From NCBI GenBank assembly GCA_016748015.1, contig JAAOMT010000570.1, positions 465,253-529,252 of the forward strand: 64,000 bases of DNA. The letters run 5' to 3'. The DNA comes from Geosiphon pyriformis (lineage: Eukaryota; Glomeromycota; Glomeromycetes; Archaeosporales; Geosiphonaceae). Positions 22,874-34,700 of the stretch are shown here, piece by piece (positions within the stretch are counted from its first letter, which is position 1; every line of letters starts with the position of its first letter). A program made the translations under genes and the position numbers. The notes under the pieces were generated by a model. The model worked only from the letters and a program-made list of their open reading frames with translations, was not told the DNA's origin and made no database searches.

Positions 22874-23815
22874 AGGCAATTCACGAGGTTCAATGAAATT
22901 TGGGAAAGTATAAAGTTTCAGTTTCAATGATTTTCATGCTGAAAATGGTGTTTTCCCAAAGAGTCATAGCAAAAATCAATTGTCCCGCCAAACAGTTCAA
23001 AATCAATCGGATTAATAATATGTCAAAATGTGATCGTTTTTTCAGTTTTTTTTTTCAGTTTTATTTTCAGGAGCCGAATTAATTTATGATAATGGTGAAA
23101 ATTGACGTCATCGTTTCAAAGCCCAAAATAATTTAATTTTAAACCCAAAAGTGATTTGATAAATGAAGTTTTTAATTGCTGGGAAAACGTGTCATAATTT
23201 TTAATTGAATCCGCCTAATTCTTCAATTATGGCGGCGCGGCGTAATATCAGACAGTGATTTACACATTGCATTTTTCCAGATCTTCTGATTGAGTTTTTG
23301 AAAAATTTGTAATTCGAGTTCATTTTCCTCATTAATAATTGACATATCAGGAATGCCCGTCCATTGATTGCTTACTGTTTTAGCATCATTGAACGCAACG
23401 CACAGAGGGTTCATTATCTTTTATTTATAGCATTTAAATCATAAATTTGAAAATATGTAGAACCATCAAGAACGAATGGTGTAATGGGTAATGGTATAAC
23501 AAACGAATCGAAAAATTGTTTTCCCACGTTTACCAGGATAATAATTGATATGACATACTATTTCCATGTTGTATACTAAAACTCAAGATTTTTGTTTTTT
23601 GAAAGAAAATTTTTACAAGTTGACTCACGTATATGATAATTGCCTGCGGCAGGAGGATATTAATTAAATTACAAAATAGTTATATATTTTTTCTAATGTA
23701 CAAAAAAAGCAAAAGGAAATGAGATAACCAAAAAAAGGTTACAATGTCCACCATAATTCTCAAATTTTCAAAGAGCCGAGACTAGGGTAAAAGGCACATT
23801 TTTCTCGAGTCAGAT
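22159..23815. other. Intergenic, no convincing gene
   Basis: AT-rich with scattered short open frames. A trinucleotide microsatellite is annotated separately. A minus-strand 63-codon frame (23414-23223, starting MNPLCVAFNDAK) has a mixed, non-repetitive composition but no recognisable domain and no visible splice partners; it could be a small gene or chance. Confidence 0.5.
22822..22874 (+). repeat. (TCA)n microsatellite
   Basis: About 17 uninterrupted TCA/ATC units in non-coding sequence. It is likely length-polymorphic. Confidence 0.95.
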
Positions 23816-25325
23816 TCAATTCTTGAAGCCCCATATTTCCAATCCTAAACATTCGAAATTTGGTGAGGATGATAAGGTCTCATTATCAAAGGTATCACAA
23901 TGATCTGAATGCCCTCTCTCCAAATCTGAATCAATCCAAAGACCAACCCGTCCATCTCTATAGGTGTGAAAATTTTGTTAAAGTAAAACGAAGCTTATAA
24001 TCAAATATTTGAAAAACAAAATTAATTGACTGACCCTCCACCTATAGCCACATAATCATGTTCGCTAAAGATAAGGTATTCATTACGACCAGTCCATAGG
24101 TAAAACCTAACGGGAAGTTTTGAAGATGTTGGATCTTGATCATTATGTTTTGTGCATTTCCACAAAAAGCTAGAGATATTATGAAAATAAGATAAATGGT
24201 TTATTCGTAAACTTTATAATCATATCAGAAAAGATCTTTAAGATGAATAATGTTATTGTACCATTCCCCATTTCCATAGTAAGATGGTCGTGGTTTGAAA
24301 GGTTCAGTGACAAAAGCTCCAAATACCTAGTAAGGCAGAATTGGATTTTGTTAATTTGAAATATGTTATTAAAATAGGAAAAAAAAAAAAGAAAATATTT
24401 TTTTACCTGATTTTCTTCATCCTTTATTGCCAATATCAATGGACCTTTATCTTTTATATTATAATACATTGTAGTCATACTTGTACCATCTTGGTCAATG
24501 CTATAGAGCAAGGTCCATGCGGGTTCTAATCTAAGACGACGGGGAAGTTGTTGTCTAATCTAGAAGAAAGGTTTTTCCATGACATTAAATCACATGGGAA
24601 ACATTTTATTATAAGCAAGGAAACAAGAAAGCAACCAATGAACCAACCTGTTCAGCTATGTTTGTATCTAATACGGGATCAGTGTCTGGTTTTCTATTAA
24701 AAAGTTTTACGGGTGACATTTTTTCCTCTGGTGCTATCAATTCTGGAACTTCTTGAGGTGGTGTCAAAGTTAAGTTAGAAGGTGAAGAATTTTGAGATTC
24801 CCAGTCACCAAACAAAGTACTAGCAACAGTTGGAGATTCTTTTAAAGAGGAACGAGATTTAATGGTTGTAGTCAACAAGCTTATTGGATTTGGAACTGCC
24901 TTTGGAACCATAGTAGGAAGTGTACTTTGCGAAAATTTCTTGGGTCGCCAAGAAATATTTGCCAATTTTTGTGAAAAAGCCGTATTGAAAAAATCTTGAG
25001 CAGGAGGGGAAAAAGTATAACAGAGAACTGGGGAATTATTTAATGAAGTAGTATAATTATCACGACCGACAATGTCCCAGAAAAGTTGGTCAGAACTTTT
25101 TTTCAAGATGTCTTTTTTAACACGAGGAATAGTATTACGTGAATTATAAGGTTTGTTATATAAGTCGGTGTTATAATGGTTAGTAGAAGTTGATTGACTT
25201 CTTCTTGTTGAAGGCTTATCCTTATAAGTAGAACAAGAATCATAAAAGTTTATAGAAGTTGTTGTCGTGGTCGTTGAGGGAGGAATAATTGGAAAGTTGG
25301 TTTGGTTAAACCTCATTTTTGACAT
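23816..25325 (-). CDS. TLDc-domain protein, OXR1-like
   Basis: Five exons (25325-24648, 24559-24407, 24326-24262, 24169-24035, 23957-23816) with GT-AG introns of 77-92 bp give 390 residues. The first 220 residues are Ser/Thr/Pro-rich and look disordered. The C-terminal TLDc domain is complete: RLEPAWTLLYSIDQDGTS, FGAFVTEPFKPRPSYYGNGE, CFLWKC, FYLWTGRNEYLIFSEHDYVA, GLWIDSDLERGHSDHCDTFDNE and a final LEIWGF. TLDc proteins such as OXR1 protect against oxidative damage and, in yeast (Oxr1), regulate V-ATPase assembly. All junction phases agree, so the model is firm. No LysM or GRAM domain is visible in the N-terminus. A Tc1/mariner relic lies upstream. Confidence 0.93.
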
Positions 25326-25777
25326 TATTTTAATTATAAAAAAAAAGTTGGGTAAAAAGAAAATTAGGAGACTTACAACTAATTTTTTTTTAAAAAAAAA
25401 AATTCAGACTGGTGGCCCTCAGCTTTTTAGCGGTTTTTTCGTGAACCGTGAACAAGGAGGTACATAATAATACCAGAAATCCAAACACAGACACAGACAC
25501 AGATACAGGGTAAACTGCGAAAGATAAAAAAAAAAACTATGATAAAAATGAAGTGAGGCGGGACCAAAGTAGTGATTATAAAAAAGTATTTTTAATGTTT
25601 GAAGTCAAAAAATTGGAAAGATGTAGAACATTTGAAAAAAAATCCCACGACTAAGACAAGAAAAGGTCAAACGAAATTTATATATTAGATTTAAGGGAAA
25701 CAATTAAATCATCTGCGGTCAAAGTTTATATCATTATGATTAGCAAAAAGTTGAATGTGGAATCAATATTCATATAC

Positions 25778-25819
<42 letters not shown>

Positions 25820-26139
25820 GTATATTGTAAACTTTTTTGGCTATTTATATTAGGAGTCGATGCATAAATTTCAATCTAGTGAACGTTTATATAATCACTG
25901 CTAAATGTTGACCCTGCTTGCTCCATTTCACACTATTTTATAGTGATATCACGAGGTTAAATGAGGTGAGATTTACAAATTATTTAACTGAATGGCCTAA
26001 TTCTGACTAAAACGAAAAATACGCCTAACCAATTAACCTTCCTTTCCATTTATCCGTTAAACGTCTAGTCATTCAAATATTCGATTTTTTAATAACACGC
26101 ACACACACGTGAGCGATTTTCGATTGCATAGATTTTTTT
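25326..26139. other. Intergenic, upstream of the TLDc gene
   Basis: Contains a short CAGACA-type repeat near 25484-25507 and a near-perfect AT palindrome (CATATA...TATATG) at 25772-25824 that could extrude as a cruciform. No gene is seen. Confidence 0.6.
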
Positions 26140-27296
26140 TTAACAATGTATGTACAATATCCCCAAAAAAGTAACGCTCGATTCGATACTTTTTCTGATT
26201 TACTTAATTTTTTACGATTTATGCACCCAAAAAATAAAAAAATTACTTCTAATTAATACTTTATCGGGGCCTCAATTTGACTCTAATACTGCTTGGCGTT
26301 TGAAGGTAATAGCTTCTTCCAGAACAGAGGTATCAAATTTCTCCCATTCTTCCTTTAGCGCAAATTTTTAAGTTCGACCACACACTTTTGGGGAAAGACT
26401 TTAATATTTTTGGATATTGTCCTTTGAACAGCTTCCAAATAAATGTTCTCGATTGGATTCAGATCTGGCGAATTCGATAGTCGTAATTTTATTTTCAGTT
26501 AACCATTTCTTGATATTTCCCGCAGTATAGATCGGCGCATTAACTTGCTGAAAAATTACGTACCTTCCCAGTTAACAGGTTAATTGCTCTCTTAAATGGA
26601 AACAAGTTGGCTTTTTTAAGATTTCAAGGCATTTATTCTTTCACCATTTTTTTTTTTAGTATTTCATCACAAAAATACTAATGGTTCTTTTAATCCTCCC
26701 CAAACCATTATGGATTTTCGTCCACTTTTGAAAGTAAAGACTAAGGGATTAGCAATCAAACTTTTCTCCAGTGTGGCGCTAAACTCTTGGCTGTCTTGAT
26801 TGCTTCCCAATTTCTACACTCGTGTCTCATCAGAGAAGACAATCGTAAAGCGGTTTTATTTTTCTTTTCCTCACATCACCTAACTCCTAACACAATTATA
26901 AGCATGTGTTTCCTAGATATACATGAGTGAAGTCCAGAGTTGTAGAGCACATTTGCGACAGTTGATAAATTACGTTTTAGACCAAAATTGGTTACAATTT
27001 CGTGAAGTGGTGCATGTCGTTTTTCTTTGTTTTTCGTGGTTGCCAAGAATTTTTTGGTCTTCCAGAACTTTGTAAGTTTTCACTTTTTCCTGTTCTTTGA
27101 TACTTTTCAATAAAGCGCCTTATTATTATTGTGAATACACGTCCAAGAATTTTTGTGTTTTTTAGCGAGGAATTTATGGTTTCCATGCATGTCGGAATCT
27201 TTCCTTTGTCAATTTCTTTTAACTGTGTACGAGTGGGTGCCTTTTTTTTTTGAGGAGGGGGAGGAGAGGGGAGGGGAGGGGGTACTGTACATTACT
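26140..27296 (-). mobile_element. Tc1/mariner-type DNA transposon relic
   Basis: The minus strand carries transposase pieces in order. A helix-turn-helix part at 27186-26992 has RRFIEKYQRTGKSENLQSSG followed by RPK. Degraded middle sequence leads to FQQVNAPIYTAGNIKKWLTE (the catalytic Asp of DNAP is Val), then NSPDLNPIENI near 26470 and WEKFDTSVLEEAI..FKRQAVLES near 26290. These are DDE transposase signatures of the Tc1 group. Candidate imperfect terminal repeats: ATGTACAATATCCCC at 26149-26163 and, inverted, ATGTACAGTACCCCC near 27278-27292. Frameshifts make it inactive. Confidence 0.8.
27257..27282 (+). other. G-quadruplex-capable G runs
   Basis: Four G runs (5, 4, 4 and 5 long) separated by 6, 1 and 1 bases stand out in a very AT-rich setting at the edge of the Tc1/mariner relic. 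Confidence 0.8.
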
Positions 27297-27422
27297 GCAC
27301 GATATTCTATGATTTGAAATAATGAATATTAGTACATGTATAACATTTTCAAAGGTGGAGTTTAAAATAAATATATTCTATTCATTTATATATATATATA
27401 TATATAGACGAATGGAGGTATT

Positions 27423-27533
27423 TTGTGGCAAAATTAATAATTTGTGACAGGTGATAAAAAATGCCATTTTGTACAAGTGAGAAAATGGCATACTTTCACG
27501 CGTCTTATTTCTCACACGCGAATTTTGCCACAA
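27423..27533. repeat. Nested inverted repeat, possible foldback MITE
   Basis: A 13-bp perfect inverted repeat (27423-27435 with 27521-27533, TTGTGGCAAAATT) encloses a second 10-bp perfect pair (27461-27470 with 27482-27491, ATGCCATTTT). Further GCCACAA copies follow at about 27544. A TA-repeat run sits immediately left. 27534-28039 holds no gene. Confidence 0.7.
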
Positions 27534-28039
27534 CACTCTATTCGCCACAATATCCCCTTTTACCTTATAAGCTAAAATAGTATGGGAGCTTTATTTTTTA
27601 AAAAAAAGTTTAATTTTAATCGACGATTTTTGATTTGTTAGATAAAATGAAATCTAAAAACCACTCTGTTATTCTCTAATATTATGATGAATATATGATC
27701 ACATTCAAAAAAAATATATTTAACCTTTTTAATTGATTGTAAATTTTATTTTTATTCTCTTTTTTCGCAGAGAAACACCATTAAATGTAATCAAGTCGTC
27801 AAAATTTCACAAAAAAAAATATAAAAAGGAACATCCATGGGAATCTCACAAAAGTGTAAATCACAAGCTTTTTTTACCCAAAATAAGTTACACCCTGTTT
27901 CTAAAAACTTGAAAGTTACTCTTCCCCTCAGGATATCATTCACCGGTAATCCAAAAATTACAATAAAATTATAACTTGGTACAATAATCCTTTACCTCTC
28001 TATAAATCTATTTGTAAAAACATTTCTCAAATCTTTCTT

Positions 28040-28596
28040 CTACCCAATAAAATTGACGACGAAAAAGTGAAGCAATACACTACAAAATACGAAATCTGCG
28101 AATGCTCTAATTTTTAAAGTTTGACGGATTCGCGTGTGAATAAAAATTATGATATAGACTTTTGCTCGATAAAATTTTTATTTTTATAATAAAATAAAAA
28201 ATACAAACCTTTCAGGAGAGATAGTCTTGAACTCGCTAACATTTTGCAAATTAGTCTGTATACGTAAACCAGCTAATTTCATCATAAAAAGAAAAATATA
28301 AATAAAGTTAATGGACAAACTTCATGTGATCCTGAAGTCAGACTCACCATCCAATTTAAAAAACTAAATCGAATTTTTCCTCACTCACCAGCTAATACAA
28401 ATTGCCCCACAGTCGCTATGAAACCAGCCAAGAATGCGTTATATGGATAAGTTCCCACTAAGCAAACGTACAAAAATTGGACAACCCCCGACATAAGGAT
28501 AAACGTCATATAGACATCAATGAGTTTGAGGTTTTGTGGTGTGTCCTTATTATAGGAACCAAGGAGTTTCTCTACAACAGGTCCTAACGATGGCAT
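28040..28596 (-). CDS. DAD1: DAD1/Ost2 subunit of oligosaccharyltransferase
   Basis: Three exons (28596-28389, 28272-28209, 28106-28040) encode 112 residues, the normal size for this family. Key segments: VVEKLLGSYNKDTPQNLKLID, a first membrane span around VYMTFILMSGVVQFLYVCLV, PYNAFLAGFIATVGQFVLA, then LRIQTN and the hallmark ISPERAFADFVF ending VVNFIG. DAD1 is a small membrane subunit of the ER complex that transfers glycans to Asn. The ATG at 28596 is chosen because it gives the standard N-terminus (MPSLGPVV); an in-frame open stretch upstream to 28647 has no homologous sequence. It is divergent from the SmD2 gene, with 320 bp between start codons. Confidence 0.95.
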
Positions 28597-28916
28597 ACTT
28601 TCGAAAGGGAAAATAAGTGACTTGGTGTTAAAATAAAGGAAAACCAACTTATTATTAGCCTCCCAAAACTTTTGGCTTGGCGATAAACTTTCAAATTCCC
28701 AGATAAAAAATTAAATACCTGTGTCACCCTTGTATCTTAAAGTTTTATAAATTGTGATGGAGCTTTTTGGTTGGCTAGAAATTTAGCATATTATCCAAGA
28801 TAAATATTCAAAATATTTTCTTTTACTTTCTTGAGCGAGATCAAATCGTTTCAGAGTTTTCTCTAAAGTCCAAAAACGTCTTTCCAACATCTTACCCCCC
28901 ATCAAAAGCTGCCAAT
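28597..28916. promoter_or_regulatory. Shared divergent promoter region, DAD1 / SmD2
   Basis: 320 bp between the two start codons must hold both promoters unless one overlaps a neighbour. No specific factor site or TATA box is called. This rests on gene geometry only. Confidence 0.55.
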
Positions 28917-29519
28917 ATGAGGTTGGCCAAAAAAATTTTCCCTCAATATGAAACTTTACTTGCATCTATTTTTATTTAATTGGGGGTTTTTTTTAGTACC
29001 AGTCTTTCTGGAAAGTCAAAAGCCGAAATGACCGAAGAAGAGCTCAAACAGCTAGAGGAACACGAGTTCAACACTGGTCCGTTGTCAGTATTACAACAAT
29101 CGGTTAAAAATAATACCCAAATATTGATCAACTGTCGAAATAATCGAAAATTACTTGCTCGAGTCAAAGCTTTTGATAGACACTGCAATATGGTGCTAGA
29201 GAACGTAAAAGAAGTGAGTAGAAGGATTCATTAGGGAAAGCTATCGTTAATTGATCATCAAACTCATTTTAATTTCAAACTTGTTCCCATTCTATCCTAC
29301 ACACAGATGTGGACCGAAACACCAAAGACCGGGAAAGGTAAGAAATCGAAGCCAGTTAACAAAGATCGTTTTATCAGTAAGATGTTCTTACGTGGTGATT
29401 CCGTCATTCTTGGTGAGTAACTCGGTGTATATTTTATGAAACCTAATTGATTTAAAATATTTATTTATGTAACTTAATCGTGAAATATTCCATTCATAGT
29501 ACTTCGAAATACAGTATAG
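28917..29519 (+). CDS. Small nuclear ribonucleoprotein SmD2
   Basis: Four exons (28917-28921, 28997-29213, 29307-29412, 29500-29519) give 115 residues. The first coding exon is only ATGAG; spliced to TACC it yields [18 protein letters not shown], the family N-terminus. The Sm fold follows: [55 protein letters not shown], and [15 protein letters not shown]. The C-terminus ends two residues after LRN, shorter than the LRNPLIAGK of animals. SmD2 is part of the heptameric ring on spliceosomal snRNAs. All phases agree; the very short first exon is the least certain part. Confidence 0.94.
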
Positions 29520-30030
29520 GATGTAAGAAATTTTATTATTTTTATTTTTTCCTATCTGTTTTGTTCTTTTGTCTTTTTTTTTATTGGCAAAAAAAAAGGT
29601 AAAGTATTACGATGGATGGGTGTTAGAAATTTCCTAAAACCTTCTTTGAAGCTTTTGGATTCGGTAAAACTCCCTTTATATCAGAAATCTGACTCCAAAT
29701 ATGGATTGGAATGTGTCGGCTGGGCTCGAACTTTTGAAAGATTTAGCTTTTAAAAGATTTATTGTTGATTGCTGAAAATAAATTGCAGATTTGATGGAAT
29801 GAGAAATATTTTATGTTTTTCGAGACATAATTATAGAGTTTTTTGGATCTATTCAGCTAATTCGTCTTTGATTATGTACGCTATCTTTCGCATTTTTTAA
29901 AAAGTTTAGCCTATTCTATTTTAACTGGATAAAAGTTTGAACCCGTGATCTAACAAAATTAAGTCAAATCTTTTTGTCGTATGTAAACCCGACGATCCCA
30001 GTGCACGTTTCATAGATCCACTTTTTCTCA
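29520..30030. other. Intergenic between SmD2 and HIS1
   Basis: An open stretch of about 50 codons (about 29600-29752, with WMGVRNFLKPSLKLLDSVKL) has no start in context and no family match; otherwise AT-rich. It must hold the HIS1 promoter. Confidence 0.5.
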
Positions 30031-31184
30031 ATGGATTCAGTATTGCTAGCAAATCGATTTCTGTTCGCGATACCTAAAAAAGGTAGATTGCATGACAAAT
30101 GTCTCGAAATATTACGTGGGGCAGACATTGTCTTTCACCGGCACAGTCGTCTCGACATCGCACTTGTGCAAAACTTTCCAATTGCTCTAATTTTCCTTCC
30201 TGCCGTTGACATTGCCAAGTTTGTAGGTGAGGGTAACGTTGACCTTGGCATAACAGGTCAGGACATGTTAGCAGAGGCTGAAGTTAATGAAAAAGTGGAA
30301 GAAATTTTAGAATTGGGATTTGGAAAATGTAAACTACAAGTTCAAGTACCCGAAAATGGGAAAATCACAACGGTAGAGGAATTATGTGGTAAAAGAATAG
30401 TGACAAGTTTTAAAACGTTGGCTACCAAGTTTTTCAATGACTTGGATCAAGAAAATTTGTCAAAAGCAGAATTAATCGAAGGAAAGGTCACTCGTATTAG
30501 ATATATCACTGGTAGTGTTGAAGCTGCTTGCACGTTAGGATTGGCTGATGGTATAGGTTAGAAATTTTGATTATGAATTATTAAAGAATTTTAAATTAAA
30601 CATGCATGAAATGATTTATTAATTTCTAAAAATTTCTCCATCATCTCTGAATTTTCGATTTCCCGACTTGTTAAAATGGTGATTATATTGATTTTGAGGA
30701 TAGTTGATTTAGTTGGTGCGTAACAAATCCCTATTCTCCAGAAAAAAATTTTGATTCAAATCATATTAATATTTATTTTTAATTATCATCTCCGAATCAA
30801 AAAAAAATAGAGTCCGGTGAAACAATGAAAGCAGCTGGACTTCACCCAATTAGCACTATTCTAACCACGCAAGCGGTTCTAATTAGAAATAAAAAATGTT
30901 CAAACCCAGATCTCGTAACGAAAATAACATCTCGTATTCGTGGTGTGATAGCCGCGCAAAAATATGTCCTACTCAACTATAACATATTACGCGTAAAACT
31001 CAAGGAGGCCACAAGAATCACTCCTGGTCGTCAAGCTCCCACGATAAGCTCATTGGAGGATCCTAATTGGGTGGAATTACAGTCGATGGTTGAAAAAGCT
31101 AAAGTCGCTGAATTGATGGATCAACTTGAGACTATTGGTGCCAGAGATATTTTAGTATTCAATATCAATAATTGTAGAGTATGA
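30031..31184 (+). CDS. HIS1: ATP phosphoribosyltransferase, first step of histidine synthesis
   Basis: Three exons (30031-30556, 30704-30715, 30811-31184) give 303 residues, usual for fungal HIS1. It joins ATP and PRPP to form phosphoribosyl-ATP. Visible landmarks: FAIPKKGRLHDKCLEIL at the N-terminus, VDLGITGQDML, LGFGKCKLQVQVPE, and the PRPP-binding region YITGSVEAACTLGLADGIVD LVESGET across the splices. A C-terminal regulatory domain (the long-form, His-feedback type) ends DILVFNINNCRV. The middle exon is just 12 nt (TTGATTTAGTTG) and supplies VDLV of the motif; without it the frame and the motif would be lost. The 5' neighbour is SmD2, the 3' neighbour POP1. Confidence 0.95.
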
Positions 31185-31756
31185 AATTTTTCTATGATTC
31201 TAATCAATTCCGATATACATATAGAATTTTCGATCAGCTGGATAATCACGATTGTAATAAAAAATTCCATTATACATGTACAGTGAATATTATCCTTATG
31301 ATCGCTAATATTTTATCAAACAAATTTTTTTTAAAACGTATATAAAAAAACCAAAAATTTCAAATATAAATTTAATTAATAAATTTTTATTACAAACATT
31401 TAAAAAAACAAATATATAATAAAATGAAATGAAATGAAAATCCTTTTGATTTTGATTTTTTATATATAATAAAAATCATCAATTTTATATATTAAAATTT
31501 TATCATTAATTGTTATTATTTGTTTTTAATTTAAAAAGATATAATAATAATAATAATAATATAGTTAATTGATTTTTTTAATATATTAAAAATTATTATA
31601 ATATTAAAACTTATATATGTATATCAATTATTTATGCAAATCATAATAAAAAACGATTTTTTGTGTGTTGAAATCAGATAAAAATATTAATTAGGTTGCC
31701 GATCGTAGAGAACTTTCACCCAAAATTTTGTTCCACCTTTGATTTGAATTTGTACC
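31185..31756. other. Intergenic between HIS1 and POP1
   Basis: Strongly AT-rich with short (TAA)n runs near 31545-31562. No gene or repeat of known type was recognised. Confidence 0.6.
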
Positions 31757-34700
31757 ATGAGCTCTTCAAATACCCCAAAAAGTAGAAAACATGGAAAAGA
31801 AGAAAGGGACCAAGGACCCAGTAAGAAATTAAAAAAAGGCAAGTTATAAATTGAAAAGCTCTATAAAGTGATCCTTTCATTATCGGAATCATATTAAATA
31901 CTTCAACTTCATAACAGATTATATTGCTATCAATAGAAGCATAGAGACACAACTTGATCAACTAGCAGGAACCAGCACAACTGGTACGTTTTGTTACTAT
32001 GTCTGTTCAAAACTGAGATATCAAGACAAAATATACTTTACCTTAGTATCTAGTCTCGTTTATAATTATCCCTCATTCCCGTCAAAAATTATGGGTCTAT
32101 TGTTTGAGAATAGCCCAATTTTCACACTATTCATTCACTAGCATCCGAGAAATAACAATTTATCTCGGATTCTGGAAATAATCTGTTATTCCTTGAAATT
32201 CAGAAAAAAAATTCTACAGATTAGATAAAAATTACTTCAAATATGTAAAAAGTTGTACAATCTCAAATTAAGGCTTCATTTGGCTATTTTCCCTAATTCT
32301 ATTGTGATTCCCTTTAAATAATCATGCTTAGGCATTAGAAATGCACCGCGAACAGTTAAAATAGTGGAGTTTGCAGAGGTTTGTCATTTCATGATTTGCA
32401 TTTTATTTTTCTTCCACTTAATCACTTCATAAAACCTTGTAAATTTAATAGGCACGTGCATTTGAAATCAACGCAATGAATGAGGCATTGGAGCGGAGCA
32501 GGTTGGTTGAATTTTCACAGCAATGGGAAATGTTGATCTTAGGAATCTCCTATTTACTGTTGAATATTCTATTTGGCTTATAATTTTTTTTTATAAAGAC
32601 AGGCGAAAAACATTAAAGCATCACAATCGCTTCCATCCCATTTACGGAGACGAGCTGCTAGTCATAATGTAAAGCGACTGCCAGTACGTCTTCGGGAAAA
32701 GGCTCGAGAAGAGGTGTGTGAAAATTTATAATCAAGGTCATCTGTGGCTATCTCGGTGAATTATAAAGTTTGACTTCTTTTCAATATTTCTCCATTAGAT
32801 GGAGCAAAATAATACCAAACCCAAGCCGGCAAGTAGAAGAAAGAAAAGGTACCCCGGTACATTGACTGAGGAATATACCAGGCGACAAGGTAGAAAAAGA
32901 AACCATCGTTTCAACATGAATCATGTGCTTTTTTTTTGAGACTTGTTCAACTAATTTTGATCCTTATCAATCTAAGCCACCAAAAGGTGGTTAGAGACAC
33001 ATATATGGCACACCAAAAGAATGAAGATGATTGAAATCTGGGGCTATAGATTGGTATTTATCTTAATGAATCTCATCAATAATAACCGAAGACGTTTATT
33101 AAAAAAATCACAACATTTAGCTTTGTCACCCTAACAGGCAGAGCATCCTAGCGAAAAAAGTATCAAGGCTTCTTATCGAGCTAGCTCGCATTTATCAATT
33201 ATTCATGATGCCTCTTATTTTGGATGGATTAAGTTAACCGGGGAAGCGACTGCCCTAATTTTTTTATTAAATTCCGTCACCGATCCCACTTCTCCGTCAG
33301 TAGGAAGTGAAAGGTATCTTCAATCGAGATACATTTTTCCTTTCAATCATAAATCCGATGTCATTCATCATTAATTATAATTAACAGATATCTCAATGGT
33401 CAACGACATTATTCCAACTACTTGTACGCTTACGCGAAATATCCTACTGATTTAGTCGCGCCCATTGACTTAATATGGCAACCCAAGTTAGATGATGACG
33501 TCACGCGAAAAATTTTGATATGGATTCATCCATCAGCATTTGAAGAAGCCCTTCAGATATTGAATGATGCTATAGAACATTTAGGATTAAAAAAGGGTAA
33601 ATTATAATGGAAAATTGATTCTAACTTCTCATTCTCTAAAGCATGATAAATATTTCAGCGATAACGTTGGAAAATTTGCAAAATGAATTTTTGATGTTCG
33701 AATTGACCGGTCCAAGATCTACTGCATTGCTACAAACGGTTCTGAATGTATGTGAAGAACTTACTCAATCTGAGAAACACCAATTCAATGCCCCTCGAAT
33801 CAATTTAGAGTCCAATAAGGCATGCCATCATCATATTTATCACATGATATATTTTCGTGATGCCTATCCTCCTGACTTTCATCCTTCTCAAGGCTTGGAA
33901 AGCTTTAAGAGATTTACGCACTTCTGCATCATTACCTCCTGGTGTGGTTCTTGGATTAACGATTCATGATCCTCGACTAAGGTATCTAAATTAAAATTCA
34001 CACTTTTTCATGCGATGACCTTTCTAAATGCCTTTTTCGTTTCTCAGTTTTCCCAACAAAGTCCCACCTCGTTCTAATGCCATCTCCGATGTTTCCCATC
34101 AAGAATTAATTCAAATCTTGGCTAATTGGCCAAATGAGGTGGCATTATCAGATATCTGGGATGATGGAAAAAGGAAATGTCTGAAGGAAAATAAAATTTC
34201 TGATGGAGACTTAAATAAAAGAAGGAGCGCAGTAAGTTTTATACCTAGCTCTTGCGAAGAAAGTGATTTATTTTGTAAAACATCAATTATAACAGTTGTC
34301 CTCTCGCTTGATTATTCTAATCTGGTAAACAAAGAACCTAATACCTGGGCAAAAATTAGAACCGCTTCCAGAGGATGCCAAGATACCAATTTTGTTAATT
34401 CAAAGGGGAATAATTGGGCTTCAAAACCGCCAATTCCCTTCAGAATATCCAAATGGTTGGAATATAGTTATTCCTAGTGGATGGGGGATGTCCCTATGGA
34501 AAAGTTTCATATTCGCTGGTGCATGGGTTGGAGGTACTAGTCAACTTAATTTGAACTTTACAGCTCCTTGATTTTCCGCTTGCATATTCCTCTAATTCTC
34601 TCTTAGGACTTCGAGAACGGCACAATCACCATTTTGAAGCAGGCTTATCTTGCTTTCCTTACGATTTCCCTGGGACAAAAGCATTCCACATCCATGCCCT

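Noticed and set aside
29700-29745. tRNA-like T-loop (GGGCTCGAAC)
   Set aside because: No acceptor, D or anticodon stems could be formed around it.
33748-33892. Coding continuation of POP1 through this stretch (the frame stays open)
   Set aside because: A perfect GTATGT donor at 33748 and an AG at 33891-33892 remove it and give the conserved WKALRDLRTS in phase; the open reading is retained-intron sequence.
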